DNA of 32,949 nucleotides. Origin: Desulfuromonadaceae bacterium. GTDB taxonomy: Bacteria > Desulfobacterota > Desulfuromonadia > Geobacterales > Pseudopelobacteraceae. Shown piece after piece: positions 1 through 7,405 of this stretch (position 1 is the first letter of the stretch; each line of letters starts with the position of its first letter). Below the pieces are notes generated by a model that worked only from the letters and a program-made list of their open reading frames with translations, was not told the DNA's origin and did no database searches. The stretch lies in NCBI GenBank assembly GCA_028688955.1, contig JAQTXD010000036.1, forward strand, positions 1 through 32,949, given 5' to 3'. A program made the translations under genes and the position numbers.

Positions 1-561
1 CCACAGGAAGACATGTGCCAGGCGCTGAACATATCACCGGCATTGAAATATGAAAGCGATGGCGGCCCGGGAGTTGAGCGAATCATGACCCTGCTTCTGG
101 GATCGGCCAATGCACTGGCGGATCGGAGTCTGTTTCTCAAGACCCAGGTGCTATTCTGGTTACTCGGCGCCATTGATGGTCATGCAAAGAACTTCAGCAT
201 CTTCCTGCTGCCAGGCGGCAGCTTTCAGCTGGCTCCCATCTATGATGTCATGTCTGCTTACCCCCTCGTAACAAAGAGACAGGTAGAATCGCAGAAAATG
301 AAGATGGCGATGGCTGTCAGAGGCAAAAGCACACATTACCAGTGGGAAAAAATACAACTTCGTCATTGGCTCTCTACAGCACGTGTTTGCGGGTTTCCGG
401 TAGATGAGATGGAGTCCATTATCAATGAGTTGCTTGGGAAGATGGATTTTGTTATTGAGAATGTGCAGGGAATGTTGCCATCATCATTTCCTGAAGAAGT
501 TACTCAGTCCATATTCGACGGAATGAAAGGCGTGCGTAACCGTTTGAAACACGCCAACTGA
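1..561 (+). CDS. hipA: HipA-type serine/threonine kinase toxin, C-terminal part (5' end outside window)
   Basis: The reading frame is open from the first base, so this is the C-terminal ~186 residues of a protein whose family is about 400-440 residues long. HipA kinases phosphorylate a translation factor or aminoacyl-tRNA synthetase and are held in check by HipB; hipB would normally lie upstream, outside the window. Seen directly: a DGGPG loop near the start, the catalytic segment DGHAKNFS (Asp as general base, Asn as metal ligand) about 58 residues in, and YDVMSAYP, matching the metal-binding YD segment of E. coli HipA. The tail is helical and lacks frameshifts. It is one of only two plus-strand genes here and is followed by a strong hairpin, so it probably belongs to a separate toxin-antitoxin unit flanking the island. 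Confidence 0.9.
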   Translation, partial: PQEDMCQALNISPALKYESDGGPGVERIMTLLLGSANALADRSLFLKTQVLFWLLGAIDGHAKNFSIFLLPGGSFQLAPIYDVMSAYPLVTKRQVESQKMKMAMAVRGKSTHYQWEKIQLRHWLSTARVCGFPVDEMESIINELLGKMDFVIENVQGMLPSSFPEEVTQSIFDGMKGVRNRLKHAN

Positions 562-588
562 AAAACGGAAGAACGATAGCCCCCCTTT

Positions 589-613
589 CCCCTCCCCCGA
601 CTCGGGGGAGGGG
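589..613 (+). terminator. Perfect 12-bp GC-rich hairpin after hipA
   Basis: CCCCTCCCCCGA and TCGGGGGAGGGG pair perfectly around a single central C, 28 bases after the hipA stop. No T-run follows, so a canonical intrinsic terminator is only one reading; an mRNA-stabilising stem or a repetitive extragenic hairpin is also possible. Confidence 0.5.
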
Positions 614-655
614 AATAATGAGAGAAAAAACTACCTCAAGCTGATTGGAGCGCAA

Positions 656-933
656 ATGACCAAGGCTGACATCGTTGAAAAAATCGCAGAAAAGTGCGGA
701 ATCACGAAAAGAGAATCCATTGACTTGTGGAAACGGTCTTCAGCATACTGAAATCAACTCTTGAAGACGGCGAGGATATAAAAATATCGGGGTTCGGTAA
801 GTTCGAGGTAAAAAAGAAGCATGCACGCAAGGGGAGAAATCCTCAAACCGGGGAAACCATCACTATCGACGCTCGAAGTATTCTCACGTTTAAGCCCAGT
901 ACTATTTTGAAGTCGGCAGTAAACGGTGGATAA
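656..933 (+). pseudogene. ihfA: IHF-alpha/HU-family DNA-binding protein, broken by a one-base deletion
   Basis: IHF/HU proteins are ~90-100-residue dimers that bend DNA. The 5' part begins at ATG 656, five bases after GGAG (647-650), and encodes MTKADIVEKIAEKCGI...SIDL. It then runs out of frame and stops at 749-751. The rest of the family sequence (VETVF..., the ISGFGKFEVKKKHARKGRNP arm with Pro at the tip, then LTFKPS) continues in another frame from about 727. Restoring one G (TTGTGGAAA to TTGGTGGAAA near 726-729) gives a complete 92-residue IHF-like protein. Either the gene is inactivated, or this is a sequencing error or, less likely, a recoding site. The stop abuts the stop of the convergent minus-strand gene with no gap. 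The sequence resembles delta-proteobacterial IHF-alpha more than HU; that impression is unverified. Confidence 0.85.
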
Positions 934-1467
934 TCATATTTTACTGAATCTGCAGAGTTTCGCGAACCGTTGAAGTATGATCAAGGCTAAAGACGAACAC
1001 AGGAAGATCAAATAGAAGCATAATGTTATACAGATGAGTTTCATCACTGGTGGTAGCAGATACAATCCGGAAAACAACTCAGGGCCGAACCTGAATGCCA
1101 TTGCCACGGTTATCGAGATCGAACCTGCATCAGCTAGAGATAGCTTTCTATTACCCCATCGGCTCGCTATTTCTGGAAACGCCTGTTTCACAACAAGATA
1201 ACCAAGAAAAAAATATGTCACAGCAAAACCCAACAGCAGTAATACGCCGTCTGGTGTTAGATCGGGCGGCATGAGTACTCGTCTGGGATGCTGCAGGAAA
1301 GCTTCAAGCCGATACCTCTCTCCCTCATCAAGTGGACGACGAAAAAAGGATGCATTGAGGTACCAGTCAGCAACAACGGAGATGGCTGTGAACAGTCCAA
1401 ACATAATTGCCTGGATATTCAATCGGGTTTTGCCGGTCTTATGATGTAACCAATTTATAAATTCCAT
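934..1467 (-). CDS. Putative multi-pass inner-membrane protein, unknown function
   Basis: This gene is not assigned to a family. About 177 residues with likely membrane segments around residues 17-33, 71-93, and two near the C-terminus (the stretches ending in SGLYLLPP and in SLALIILQ). A charged segment (FFRRPLDEGERYRLEAFLQHPRR) lies between segments 1 and 2. The start at 1467 is chosen because GGTGA stands five bases upstream; an in-frame ATG at 1497 would overlap that ribosome site. It is the last gene of a unit with the 66-residue protein and the DUF1848 protein upstream, with gaps of 32 bases or less. Its stop touches the stop of the convergent IHF-like gene. Confidence 0.6.
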   Translation of the reverse strand: MEFINWLHHKTGKTRLNIQAIMFGLFTAISVVADWYLNASFFRRPLDEGERYRLEAFLQHPRRVLMPPDLTPDGVLLLLGFAVTYFFLGYLVVKQAFPEIASRWGNRKLSLADAGSISITVAMAFRFGPELFSGLYLLPPVMKLICITLCFYLIFLCSSLALIILQRFAKLCRFSKI

Positions 1468-1499
1468 GTATTCACCATGCGGAAGAGAGGGACTCACGT

Positions 1500-1700
1500 T
1501 TACCGTTTAGCCTTATTGACAAACCTGATCGACGTCACCATCTCAAGCCCACCTCTAACTCTGTCTTTATCAGATTCTATCTCAATAATCCTTCCGACAT
1601 ACCTGTCGGCATTCTCAAATGAATCAATGAAACGGCTTGAATTGAAGTCGTCGTATATTATGAATAATGCTTCCTGGCCACTTATTTTTGTCAATCCCAT
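1500..1700 (-). CDS. Small hypothetical protein (66 aa)
   Basis: No family recognised. The protein is soluble and mixed alpha/beta, with an acidic middle (IIEIESDKDRVRGG) and basic C-terminus. GAGG followed by TAGGG stands directly before ATG 1700, and that TAG is the stop codon of the upstream DUF1848 gene, so the two are almost certainly translationally linked. The frame is open over its full length and is preferred to the antisense frame covering the same stretch because of this ribosome site and the operon arrangement. Confidence 0.5.
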   Translation of the reverse strand: MGLTKISGQEALFIIYDDFNSSRFIDSFENADRYVGRIIEIESDKDRVRGGLEMVTSIRFVNKAKR

Positions 1701-1702
1701 CC

Positions 1703-2638
1703 CTACCTCATCATTGATGAATGTGGATCATGATGCTCATAATTTTTCAAAGCTCGTTCAATAGAAGTGGTCACGTAGCAGTAGAAACATCCTCCGGGGC
1801 AGGTTGTATCCATCCCGATGTCAATTGTCTTGAGGCACCGACAACCGGGTCGTGAAGGACCTGGAGCAAGATGTCTGATCCGATCTTCAACAGCGCCATA
1901 AGCCTGAAACAGATCCAGTCCACAGCAAGATGCTGTCGGAAATTGCCCGCCATACTCCTGATTGCAGCATACCCGCAGTTCAATGTCATGTTTTTCTGCA
2001 ATGCTGGCCAGATCAGATAGAAGCTGGTTTTCTGCGGTTCCAACAGAACATATTTCAGGATACTTTTTGAGTGCTGATTTGTGACGAACCGGGTCTGGCT
2101 GCCGCCAGTGGATTGTTTGCCAATCAGGGGCCTTGGACAATGCCTTGAGATAAGGCTCAATGAAACTCACATTTACAACCCGCGTGGCACCCTGGAGTTT
2201 CTCAGCGATTCGCTCAAAATTGCTGCGATGCCAGTCAGCATTATAGTCGTCTGAAACAAGAATCGGGTCGTAGCGCCACTGGATTGCAGCGGCATCAGGC
2301 AATGATTCTGACACTTGCAGGAAGTCATCAGTCACGACAGAACACTCGGGAATACCTGGTTGGACCTCTTTACCATACCCGGTAATAGTATATTGGAAGA
2401 TATATGGTAGGCCGTCAGATTTTAAGAGGGCCAGCTGCCCATGAAACGGGCCGGCGTATTTTGTCCAGAAGAGATATCCAAGGACGTCTTCGTTTTTCAA
2501 TGAAACTTTGAATTTTCCATCTTTGCCACCACCATAGACAGTACGGTATTCTGCAAAACCGGCTGAACGGCGCTCTGCGAACCAGTCAGAGAAATAGTGA
2601 GGAATATCTGTGCGTCGTGATGCGCTGATTATATGCAT
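1703..2638 (-). CDS. DUF1848 family protein (Cys-rich, radical-SAM-like C-terminus)
   Basis: 311 residues, about the usual DUF1848 length. Recognised from the N-terminal signature IISASRRTDIPHYFSDWF and the C-terminal Cys cluster, where CRC is followed by DIGMDTTCPGGCFYCYV, including a CxxxCxxC spacing (CPGGCFYC) like a 4Fe-4S ligand set. The biochemical role of this family is not established to my knowledge; similarity to radical SAM/spore-photolyase-type proteins is an inference from the Cys pattern. No truncation is seen. It heads a unit with two small downstream genes and lies 19 bases after the receiver-like gene ending at 2658, so it may be cotranscribed with the receiver pair from the promoter element near 3610. 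Confidence 0.8.
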   Translation of the reverse strand: MHIISASRRTDIPHYFSDWFAERRSAGFAEYRTVYGGGKDGKFKVSLKNEDVLGYLFWTKYAGPFHGQLALLKSDGLPYIFQYTITGYGKEVQPGIPECSVVTDDFLQVSESLPDAAAIQWRYDPILVSDDYNADWHRSNFERIAEKLQGATRVVNVSFIEPYLKALSKAPDWQTIHWRQPDPVRHKSALKKYPEICSVGTAENQLLSDLASIAEKHDIELRVCCNQEYGGQFPTASCCGLDLFQAYGAVEDRIRHLAPGPSRPGCRCLKTIDIGMDTTCPGGCFYCYVTTSIERALKNYEHHDPHSSMMR

Positions 2639-2657
2639 GTTGCATTAACCTCCTCGA

Positions 2658-3086
2658 TCAAGAGCGGGCTTCCCACATCTCTCTTGCTTCTTCCAGCCAT
2701 TCACAGAATTTCTCTTCTGTCATCTCACTCATCGGAATCCTGGAGACGCTGAATCCGGATTTACTCAAGGCAATATCCATTTTCGGTGCGTCTACGGGAT
2801 TCATGGAGTGAATTAGGATGGGAGTGTCGGGGGGAATATTAGCCATGATCGTTTTTGAAACAATTGTGCCATCCAAGGAAAAATCTTTCTCAGTTACCAT
2901 CTGCCCACGCAGATCGTGATCCAACATAATTCCGGCATATGCATTACGGTCTCGCTGAAGGATGCCTATTGCACGTCCCGCGCTGCCGGCATGAACCAAC
3001 CTGACGTCCTCCGGCAGCCACGCCTTAAATGTTTCAACCCGATCATTGTCGTCTTCGATTAAGAGAATGCGAAAAAATTGTTTCAC
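2658..3086 (-). CDS. Receiver-like protein, probable cyclic-phosphate-processing (cREC) type
   Basis: 142 residues. The fold resembles a stand-alone response-regulator receiver: RILLIEDDNDR at residues 6-16, then GIMLDHDL around 53-60 and PILIHSMN near 90-97. The LDHDL motif with an HSMN strand in place of the usual receiver switch residues is what I associate with the cREC_REC group, predicted by comparative genomics to act on cyclic phosphate ends or nucleotides in conflict systems. That function is an inference. No output domain is present. The start is GTG at 3086, preceded by AGGGGG. It is about half identical by eye to the gene immediately upstream, a tandem duplication, and sits 50 bases after it. 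Confidence 0.7.
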   Translation of the reverse strand: MKQFFRILLIEDDNDRVETFKAWLPEDVRLVHAGSAGRAIGILQRDRNAYAGIMLDHDLRGQMVTEKDFSLDGTIVSKTIMANIPPDTPILIHSMNPVDAPKMDIALSKSGFSVSRIPMSEMTEEKFCEWLEEAREMWEARS

Positions 3087-3136
3087 TTGTCCCCCTCATT
3101 TGCCGTAACGGTTAGCAAGATTGGCACAGTTGCAGA

Positions 3137-3556
3137 CTATTCTCTGTCGTACCAATTATCACGGACCTCGTTCAGCCAGGAATGAAAATGTTCCTGTTCA
3201 AGCATATCCATTGCGATTCTTGTGACGCTGTAGCCAGCAGCTTCCAGAGTCCGCTTCATCTCGGGCGCTCTTGAAAAATTCATGGAATGGATCAGAATCG
3301 GCACATCCGTTGGAACCATGTCCTTGATCCACGTAACAACCGTCGAACCTGACAATTCCATATCAGTTGCCGTGGCCGCTTGTGTTTGAAGATCGTGATC
3401 AAGCATGATGCCGGCGTACTGATTGCTGTCTCGTTTGAGAATCCCCAGTACCCGACCGGCGCTGGCAGCGTGAACCAGGCGCACATTGTCCGGAAGCCAT
3501 GACTTGATCTTTGTCACTCTGTTGTTGTCGTCTTCAATAAGCAGAATTCGTATCAT
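3137..3556 (-). CDS. Receiver-like protein, probable cREC type, tandem paralogue
   Basis: 139 residues with the same architecture as its neighbour: IRILLIEDDNNRV at the N-terminus, AGIMLDHDL mid-protein and VPILIHSMN further on, then an acidic, aromatic-rich C-terminus. The start at 3556 is chosen over an in-frame ATG nine codons upstream because GAAAGGA lies six bases before it. No DNA-binding output domain or histidine kinase is nearby, so classical two-component signalling is unlikely. A copy of the island's bipartite promoter element (3597-3623) lies 40 bases upstream, so this gene probably opens the transcription unit that includes its paralogue and perhaps the DUF1848 group. Confidence 0.72.
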   Translation of the reverse strand: MIRILLIEDDNNRVTKIKSWLPDNVRLVHAASAGRVLGILKRDSNQYAGIMLDHDLQTQAATATDMELSGSTVVTWIKDMVPTDVPILIHSMNFSRAPEMKRTLEAAGYSVTRIAMDMLEQEHFHSWLNEVRDNWYDRE

Positions 3557-3596
3557 GGAATTCCTTTCTTCACATGAGTTCAATCTCCGAATTACT

Positions 3597-3623
3597 AAAA
3601 CGACTTAAATGACGTTTCCTGAC
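3597..3623 (-). promoter_or_regulatory. Island promoter element, copy 1 (variant TCGTTTT)
   Basis: On the minus strand this reads GTCAG, 15 bases, then TCGTTTT, 40 bases upstream of the start at 3556. It differs by one base from the TCGTTAT half of the other copies. Confidence 0.65.
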
Positions 3624-3685
3624 ACATTTATGATTCTATTCCTTATCCAGTTTTGGATCTTCTAATTTTTGCTTCTTTATTCTGA

Positions 3686-3877
3686 TTACATTTGTATTGT
3701 CCATTCGAGCCTGTTCCACCAATTCCGGATCATCTGGCCTCGTCTGGCCGCAATTCTTGCTAATGCCTCATCAATCGCAGCGTCAATTTCTGGACAACGA
3801 ATGTGTTCTTCCATAATAGCCAGCATGTCATCCTTGCTCAATCCAGTGGTATTCTTTCCATCTATATTTGTAGTCAT
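3686..3877 (-). CDS. Small hypothetical protein (63 aa)
   Basis: No family recognised. Supported by a very good ribosome site (GGAGGAG, three bases before ATG 3877). The C-terminal half looks helical (AAIDEALARIAARRGQMIRN) and ends with an aromatic, basic tail. Its start lies inside the 3' end of the preceding 85-residue gene (50-base overlap, different frame), which suggests translational coupling. It is the last gene of the methyltransferase unit; the ~130 bases after it contain the promoter element of the receiver genes. Confidence 0.5.
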   Translation of the reverse strand: MTTNIDGKNTTGLSKDDMLAIMEEHIRCPEIDAAIDEALARIAARRGQMIRNWWNRLEWTIQM

Positions 3878-4085
3878 ATTCTCCTCCGTTACTCAAAGCC
3901 GATATACCATCTTTTACCACCCATCTCGAAACTCTCACCATATCGCCAATTTTGTTGCTATCCATAGTTACAACGATTGGCGCTCGGGATGAAAAAGGCA
4001 CTTCGCCCTGATCCTGCCGGGTGGCTATGAGTTCAGCAGTCACATGTTTTGAAGCCTCCAGAATACCTTGGCTCACTATAAACAT
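3828..4085 (-). CDS. Small hypothetical protein (85 aa)
   Basis: No family recognised. ATG 4085 is preceded by AGGTGA at four bases, which is why this start is preferred over one at 4175 that would lie inside the methyltransferase gene. The sequence has beta-like stretches (APIVVTMDSN, DMVRVSRWVV) and an aromatic C-terminus (YDYKYRWKEYHW). It lies 35 bases after the methyltransferase stop and overlaps the next small gene by 50 bases, so the three probably form one transcript. Confidence 0.45.
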   Translation of the reverse strand: MFIVSQGILEASKHVTAELIATRQDQGEVPFSSRAPIVVTMDSNKIGDMVRVSRWVVKDGISALSNGGEYDYKYRWKEYHWIEQG

Positions 4086-4120
4086 GTCGTCACCTTTTCT
4101 GAAACATAGGGTATATACAT

Positions 4121-5041
4121 CTACTTCAAAATTCTGAGAAACATGTTGATGCCAGTCGGCTCGTAATGAAAGCATACAGATTCAACGGGAATGCCGGCCT
4201 GACGGCAGATATGCAGCATGTCATCTTCAGTGCGATGAATCAGATGCCAGTCTCCGCACCATTCCATCCAGGGGCGATCAGGATTTGACACATGAAAATT
4301 TCCGACAATGACCTCGCCCCCTTCTGACGTAGCTTTCCACATTTTTCGGAGTAAAACGGCGGCAAGATTGTCTTCAAGGTAATCAAACAAACCTGCGGAC
4401 CAAACCAGATCATATCTCTGGGACGGGCGGAACCTGAAGGCATTAGTGGCTTGAAGCCTAATATTTACATCACGAACCGGCGCAACGACGTCCTGTGCAT
4501 AGGATATTGCACGAGGGTCCATGTCAATGCAGTGGAGCATGGCACCGTCGGCACGCTGCCCGGCATGTGTAATGGCCTCGGCAACGTCCCGACACGGGCC
4601 ACATGCGATGTCAAGCACGGAAGGCTCGGCTCTCTTGTCACAAAGCTCACAGAAAGTATTTATGAAAAAGCTTTTCCGGTTGCGAACCGCAGTGGGAGCC
4701 TTCTGCCGGTGAAAGAACTCGTCCAATTTCCTGCCGGCCTCACTTTCAGCAATGGCTTTCTGGTAGATCATGTCGATGAGTTGATGATCTCCAGCATATC
4801 CGAGAGGCTTTGTACGACTGTGATTACTCATGATACTCAGCTCAAAGATCGAATTTGTCGCAGACATGAACTCATCTATCAGGGATTTACGATTTTGTGG
4901 GCAGTGTTTAAAGTGTTTTTCGATGTTCCAGATTGTTTCATGAAATTTGATGTCGAAATCGGTATCCGGCATCGTACCGATTTTAGAAATGGTTTTTCTG
5001 AACTCTTCGATGACTTGCGAGAGATGTTTGTGTTGTGACAT
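4121..5041 (-). CDS. Class I SAM-dependent methyltransferase
   Basis: 306 residues. An N-terminal helical region of ~135 residues carries a GYAGD motif (81-85). The Rossmann methyltransferase core begins with motif I, SVLDIACGP (141-149), followed by a CIDMDP strand end that would bind the adenosine ribose, and DLVWSAGLFDYL as the motif IV region. The GYAGD-plus-core layout recalls the family annotated for 3-hydroxypalmitate methyl ester (extracellular factor) synthesis, but the substrate cannot be read from the sequence. GGAGG lies six bases before ATG 5041. A perfect copy of the island promoter element (5079-5105) lies 38 bases upstream. It leads a unit with two small downstream genes. Confidence 0.82.
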   Translation of the reverse strand: MSQHKHLSQVIEEFRKTISKIGTMPDTDFDIKFHETIWNIEKHFKHCPQNRKSLIDEFMSATNSIFELSIMSNHSRTKPLGYAGDHQLIDMIYQKAIAESEAGRKLDEFFHRQKAPTAVRNRKSFFINTFCELCDKRAEPSVLDIACGPCRDVAEAITHAGQRADGAMLHCIDMDPRAISYAQDVVAPVRDVNIRLQATNAFRFRPSQRYDLVWSAGLFDYLEDNLAAVLLRKMWKATSEGGEVIVGNFHVSNPDRPWMEWCGDWHLIHRTEDDMLHICRQAGIPVESVCFHYEPTGINMFLRILK

Positions 5042-5078
5042 CTTCTGCCTCCTGTTTATTATATTTCCATGTCATTCA

Positions 5079-5105
5079 ATAACGATGAATACTGAGAAAT
5101 CTGAC
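5079..5105 (-). promoter_or_regulatory. Island promoter element, copy 2
   Basis: Minus strand GTCAG-N15-TCGTTAT, 38 bases upstream of the methyltransferase start at 5041. Both half-sites match the consensus exactly. Confidence 0.72.
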
Positions 5106-5182
5106 AAACAGGAGTCGCGTAAATTTTATAAATTCATGTTGATCTGCCAAGCTGAAGATAGATGTTCGCTTATGAACCACTC

Positions 5183-5872
5183 TTACCAGTTCATTCGTTT
5201 TGCCTGTTTCTTGTCAAATTCGAGCTGTTTGCTGAATATTTCCCAGCATTCATCATATGTAACTGACTCACGGGAAAGTCGCCCGGAAAGGCTGAAATGT
5301 GCAATAAATTTCTCAACATACTGACAATTGTTGTAATCGTCTCCCATCCAAAGATTGGTCATCCAACGTAATTTGATCACGTTCAGTAACAATGCAAACG
5401 AATATCCGCCTCCGTTCCGCAAATACCCACAGTCGTCCACGATCAATTGCCGCTTGTCATAACCAGAGGCTACATCTTCATCGACGTGATCAGGTGGAAT
5501 CTGGAGATCATGAGGAAAACGTTTCAAACTAACCAGCATGCCCTCACGATTATGCTCGTAAGCCAGAGACCCTTTCCGGCAACGATGGAATACAAACTGA
5601 GCCCTGTCAAAGAAATCAACAGAGTCTGGAAACGGAACCAGACCATAAAAATCAAATGGGCAGGCAGGGTCTTCTATTCTTGGCTGCGGGGTAAATGCAT
5701 CAACGCCAGGCTGCTGTTCGAGATATATTTCTGCCAGGTAGGTTTTATTCGGTTCAGGAACAATAATTTCACCTTCGAATTTATCTTCAAAATACTGTTG
5801 AGCAAATCGTACAACGTTCTCCTGCGCTTTGTGGTCCTTCAGGCATCCTCCATAGAAAAAATCACATCCCAT
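5183..5872 (-). CDS. MGCDFFY-family hypothetical protein, paralogue A
   Basis: 229 residues, no named family recognised. It is a clear paralogue of the gene at 9800-10450. Shared blocks are the N-terminal MGCDFFY.G.L with AQE.V, then DPA.PF followed by G..PFP, QFVF.R...G.LVSL, and the strongest block GGYSFA.LLNVI.LRW with L.MGDD. The conserved aromatic/PFP blocks and the invariant GGYSFA block suggest a compact globular domain rather than a membrane or structural protein. AGGAG lies just before ATG 5872. The 127 bases upstream contain no recognisable copy of the island promoter element, unlike the other paralogue. Confidence 0.65.
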   Translation of the reverse strand: MGCDFFYGGCLKDHKAQENVVRFAQQYFEDKFEGEIIVPEPNKTYLAEIYLEQQPGVDAFTPQPRIEDPACPFDFYGLVPFPDSVDFFDRAQFVFHRCRKGSLAYEHNREGMLVSLKRFPHDLQIPPDHVDEDVASGYDKRQLIVDDCGYLRNGGGYSFALLLNVIKLRWMTNLWMGDDYNNCQYVEKFIAHFSLSGRLSRESVTYDECWEIFSKQLEFDKKQAKRMNW

Positions 5873-5999
5873 TTTTGGCTCCTATAGTGAATAAAATTTT
5901 CAGTGCACCAGTGGGCACTTAATGGTGAAAAGCTGAGCCTTAATAACAGTGGTCAGGCTCGGATAAAGCTTGTTTCTTTCGAGTACTGCTATTTGATTG

Positions 6000-6737
6000 T
6001 CAAAGACCGGGAACATTCCGGCACTCTCTTGTCTGGCGATATATGTTCATCACAGAATCATTTTTTTCTGTATCTGGTCTGATTGCGTGTTTCTCGGCCA
6101 ATTTTCCAATAGCTCTGGCAAATTCTGACGGAAATATAGATATGATCCATGCGGAAAAGTTCTCACAGAAATATTCGTCATAATTTTTCAGGGAGTAGCG
6201 ACTGAACAGGTTATAATTGAACTCATTGAAGATTTTCTCGGGAATGAGCTGTTTATCCTTCTGCATGCGGTCATACATGTTACGGACGCTGATGCAGCTG
6301 GCATATTTGTGATTCAGGAAAAGATCGTTTAAGGCCGGAACGTATTGAGATGCCTTCCAGTAGATGCCGGTAAGGCGCTTGATATTGTCATCACGAATGC
6401 CGGTAACTGTTTTCTTGTAATGGACAGCATCGGCTTTCAAATCACAAATGGCATAATGGACCGCATGACCGAATTCATGGACAAAGACCTGCACAGTCTC
6501 GTCATGGGTCATTTTAGAATTGATCCTGAAATGAGATGCAATCCTATATGAACCACCCCATGTTTTTTTGTCATCGGAAATACTGATAAGTTTGCGGGGA
6601 AACCGGCAGAGCTTTGTTTCACAGATTTCAGCCAGTTTTTCTACGGTGCTTTCGGGGATTTTGGATAATGCAACAGCTTCAAGATTAAGTGCTAGACGGA
6701 TTCGTTCGGCTGCCGGGCTGCTGGCTGATGCATGCAT
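6000..6737 (-). CDS. Putative zinc metallopeptidase (HEFGH)
   Basis: 245 residues. The zinc-binding helix VQVFVHEFGHAVHY has HExxH at 87-91, and a candidate third ligand lies in DEYFCENFSAW (Glu188 or Glu192) about 100 residues on, giving a gluzincin-like layout related to minigluzincin and anthrax-lethal-factor-type folds. No signal peptide or membrane segment is evident, so a cytoplasmic role is likely; the substrate is unknown. A G-rich run (GGGGG) stands before ATG 6737 at a longer than ideal spacing. A copy of the island promoter element lies 44 bases upstream, within a 54-base repeat shared with the next gene's promoter, so it seems to be transcribed alone. Confidence 0.7.
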   Translation of the reverse strand: MHASASSPAAERIRLALNLEAVALSKIPESTVEKLAEICETKLCRFPRKLISISDDKKTWGGSYRIASHFRINSKMTHDETVQVFVHEFGHAVHYAICDLKADAVHYKKTVTGIRDDNIKRLTGIYWKASQYVPALNDLFLNHKYASCISVRNMYDRMQKDKQLIPEKIFNEFNYNLFSRYSLKNYDEYFCENFSAWIISIFPSEFARAIGKLAEKHAIRPDTEKNDSVMNIYRQTRECRNVPGL

Positions 6738-6754
6738 ATTGAGTGCGCCCCCAT

Positions 6755-6808
6755 GTCGTGAGAATTGGAACTATCAATTCATAACGACAAAAGAGGCGTT
6801 TTCTGACA
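6755..6808 (-). repeat. 54-bp promoter-region repeat, copy A
   Basis: Matches 7267-7320 at 50 of 54 positions by direct comparison. It contains the bipartite promoter element plus about 26 further bases toward the start codon, including GAATTGAT followed by TTCCAATTC (minus strand). Confidence 0.85.
6781..6807 (-). promoter_or_regulatory. Island promoter element, copy 3
   Basis: Minus strand GTCAG-N15-TCGTTAT, 44 bases upstream of the metallopeptidase start at 6737. Both halves are exact. Confidence 0.75.
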
Positions 6809-6828
6809 TTTACTTTCCACCGGACACA

Positions 6829-7248
6829 TCACGACGTCACCAAGTAGCGATACTTGCCTACTTCCTGTAACTTACAGTCAGTGAGCCCGACAAATAATTT
6901 GATAAACGTATTGAAATAGTTGATGCGGAGGTAATTCGACAGATCAATAGTGAGAACAGGTTCCGGGTTTTTCTGCAGAGTAATCGCAAGAAGGTTTTGC
7001 CTTATCCGTGTATGTTTTTTCGTCTTGAGTGACTTAATTATGCTGAGGAGCCATTTTATTTGGAACTTTGGTAAGGATTCAATCGTGTCGTTAATGTCTT
7101 CCCGTGTGTACGGTTGATCAGCATAACGATTATGAGCCATCAGAATCTCAAGAACTATGGCAATCACAAACATGCCTTCTTTTGTCAGTGGTGATGGAGA
7201 AGAACTATTTTCAGCTATGTTGTTGAGATGGTGTTGAATAAGATTCAT
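6829..7248 (-). CDS. Hypothetical helical protein (139 aa)
   Basis: No family recognised. The sequence is mostly helical and basic, with an N-terminal part (MNLIQHHLNNIAEN) and a middle that could be a small winged or helical domain (YTREDINDTIESLPKFQIKW split by lysine-rich turns). It ends in an aromatic strand (GKYRYLVTS). GGAGG is found 11 bases before ATG 7248, a rather long spacing. A promoter element with 54-base similarity to that of the metallopeptidase gene lies upstream, so the two genes are probably coregulated as separate single-gene units. Confidence 0.55.
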   Translation of the reverse strand: MNLIQHHLNNIAENSSSPSPLTKEGMFVIAIVLEILMAHNRYADQPYTREDINDTIESLPKFQIKWLLSIIKSLKTKKHTRIRQNLLAITLQKNPEPVLTIDLSNYLRINYFNTFIKLFVGLTDCKLQEVGKYRYLVTS

Positions 7249-7266
7249 CGTCTTTTGTGCCTCCAG

Positions 7267-7320
7267 GTCGTGAGAATTGGAATCATCAATTCATAACGAC
7301 AAAAGAGGCAATTTCTGACA
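7267..7320 (-). repeat. 54-bp promoter-region repeat, copy B
   Basis: Second copy of the repeat at 6755-6808; the only differences are two adjacent bases near the middle of the leader and two in the spacer of the promoter element. Confidence 0.85.
7293..7319 (-). promoter_or_regulatory. Island promoter element, copy 4
   Basis: Minus strand GTCAG-N15-TCGTTAT, 45 bases upstream of the start at 7248. Both halves are exact. Confidence 0.75.
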
Positions 7321-7405
7321 CAGTCACATACATACAAAATGGAACCAATATTCGTTTGACTCCTCATCGTATTGCAACATTGTTCTTGGTGATAATTTTT
7401 ACGAC

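Noticed and set aside
1477..1764. 95-residue plus-strand open frame opposite the small gene and DUF1848 end
   Set aside because: No ribosome site or family match, and the minus-strand genes there are linked by a ribosome site overlapping a stop codon.
2658..3556. Classical two-component response regulators
   Set aside because: No output domain, no histidine kinase, and the receiver switch residues are replaced by an HSMN block.
4451..5038. 195-residue plus-strand open frame opposite the methyltransferase gene
   Set aside because: The minus-strand frame carries clear methyltransferase motifs, a good ribosome site and a promoter element; the plus frame has none and is an antisense shadow.
5902..5919. 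Short palindrome AGTGC...GCACT upstream of the 5872 gene
   Set aside because: Only five base pairs with an eight-base loop and no second copy; too weak to call an operator.
7126..7150. ATAACGA resembling half of the island promoter element
   Set aside because: The second half-site is missing at the 15-base distance and it lies inside a gene.
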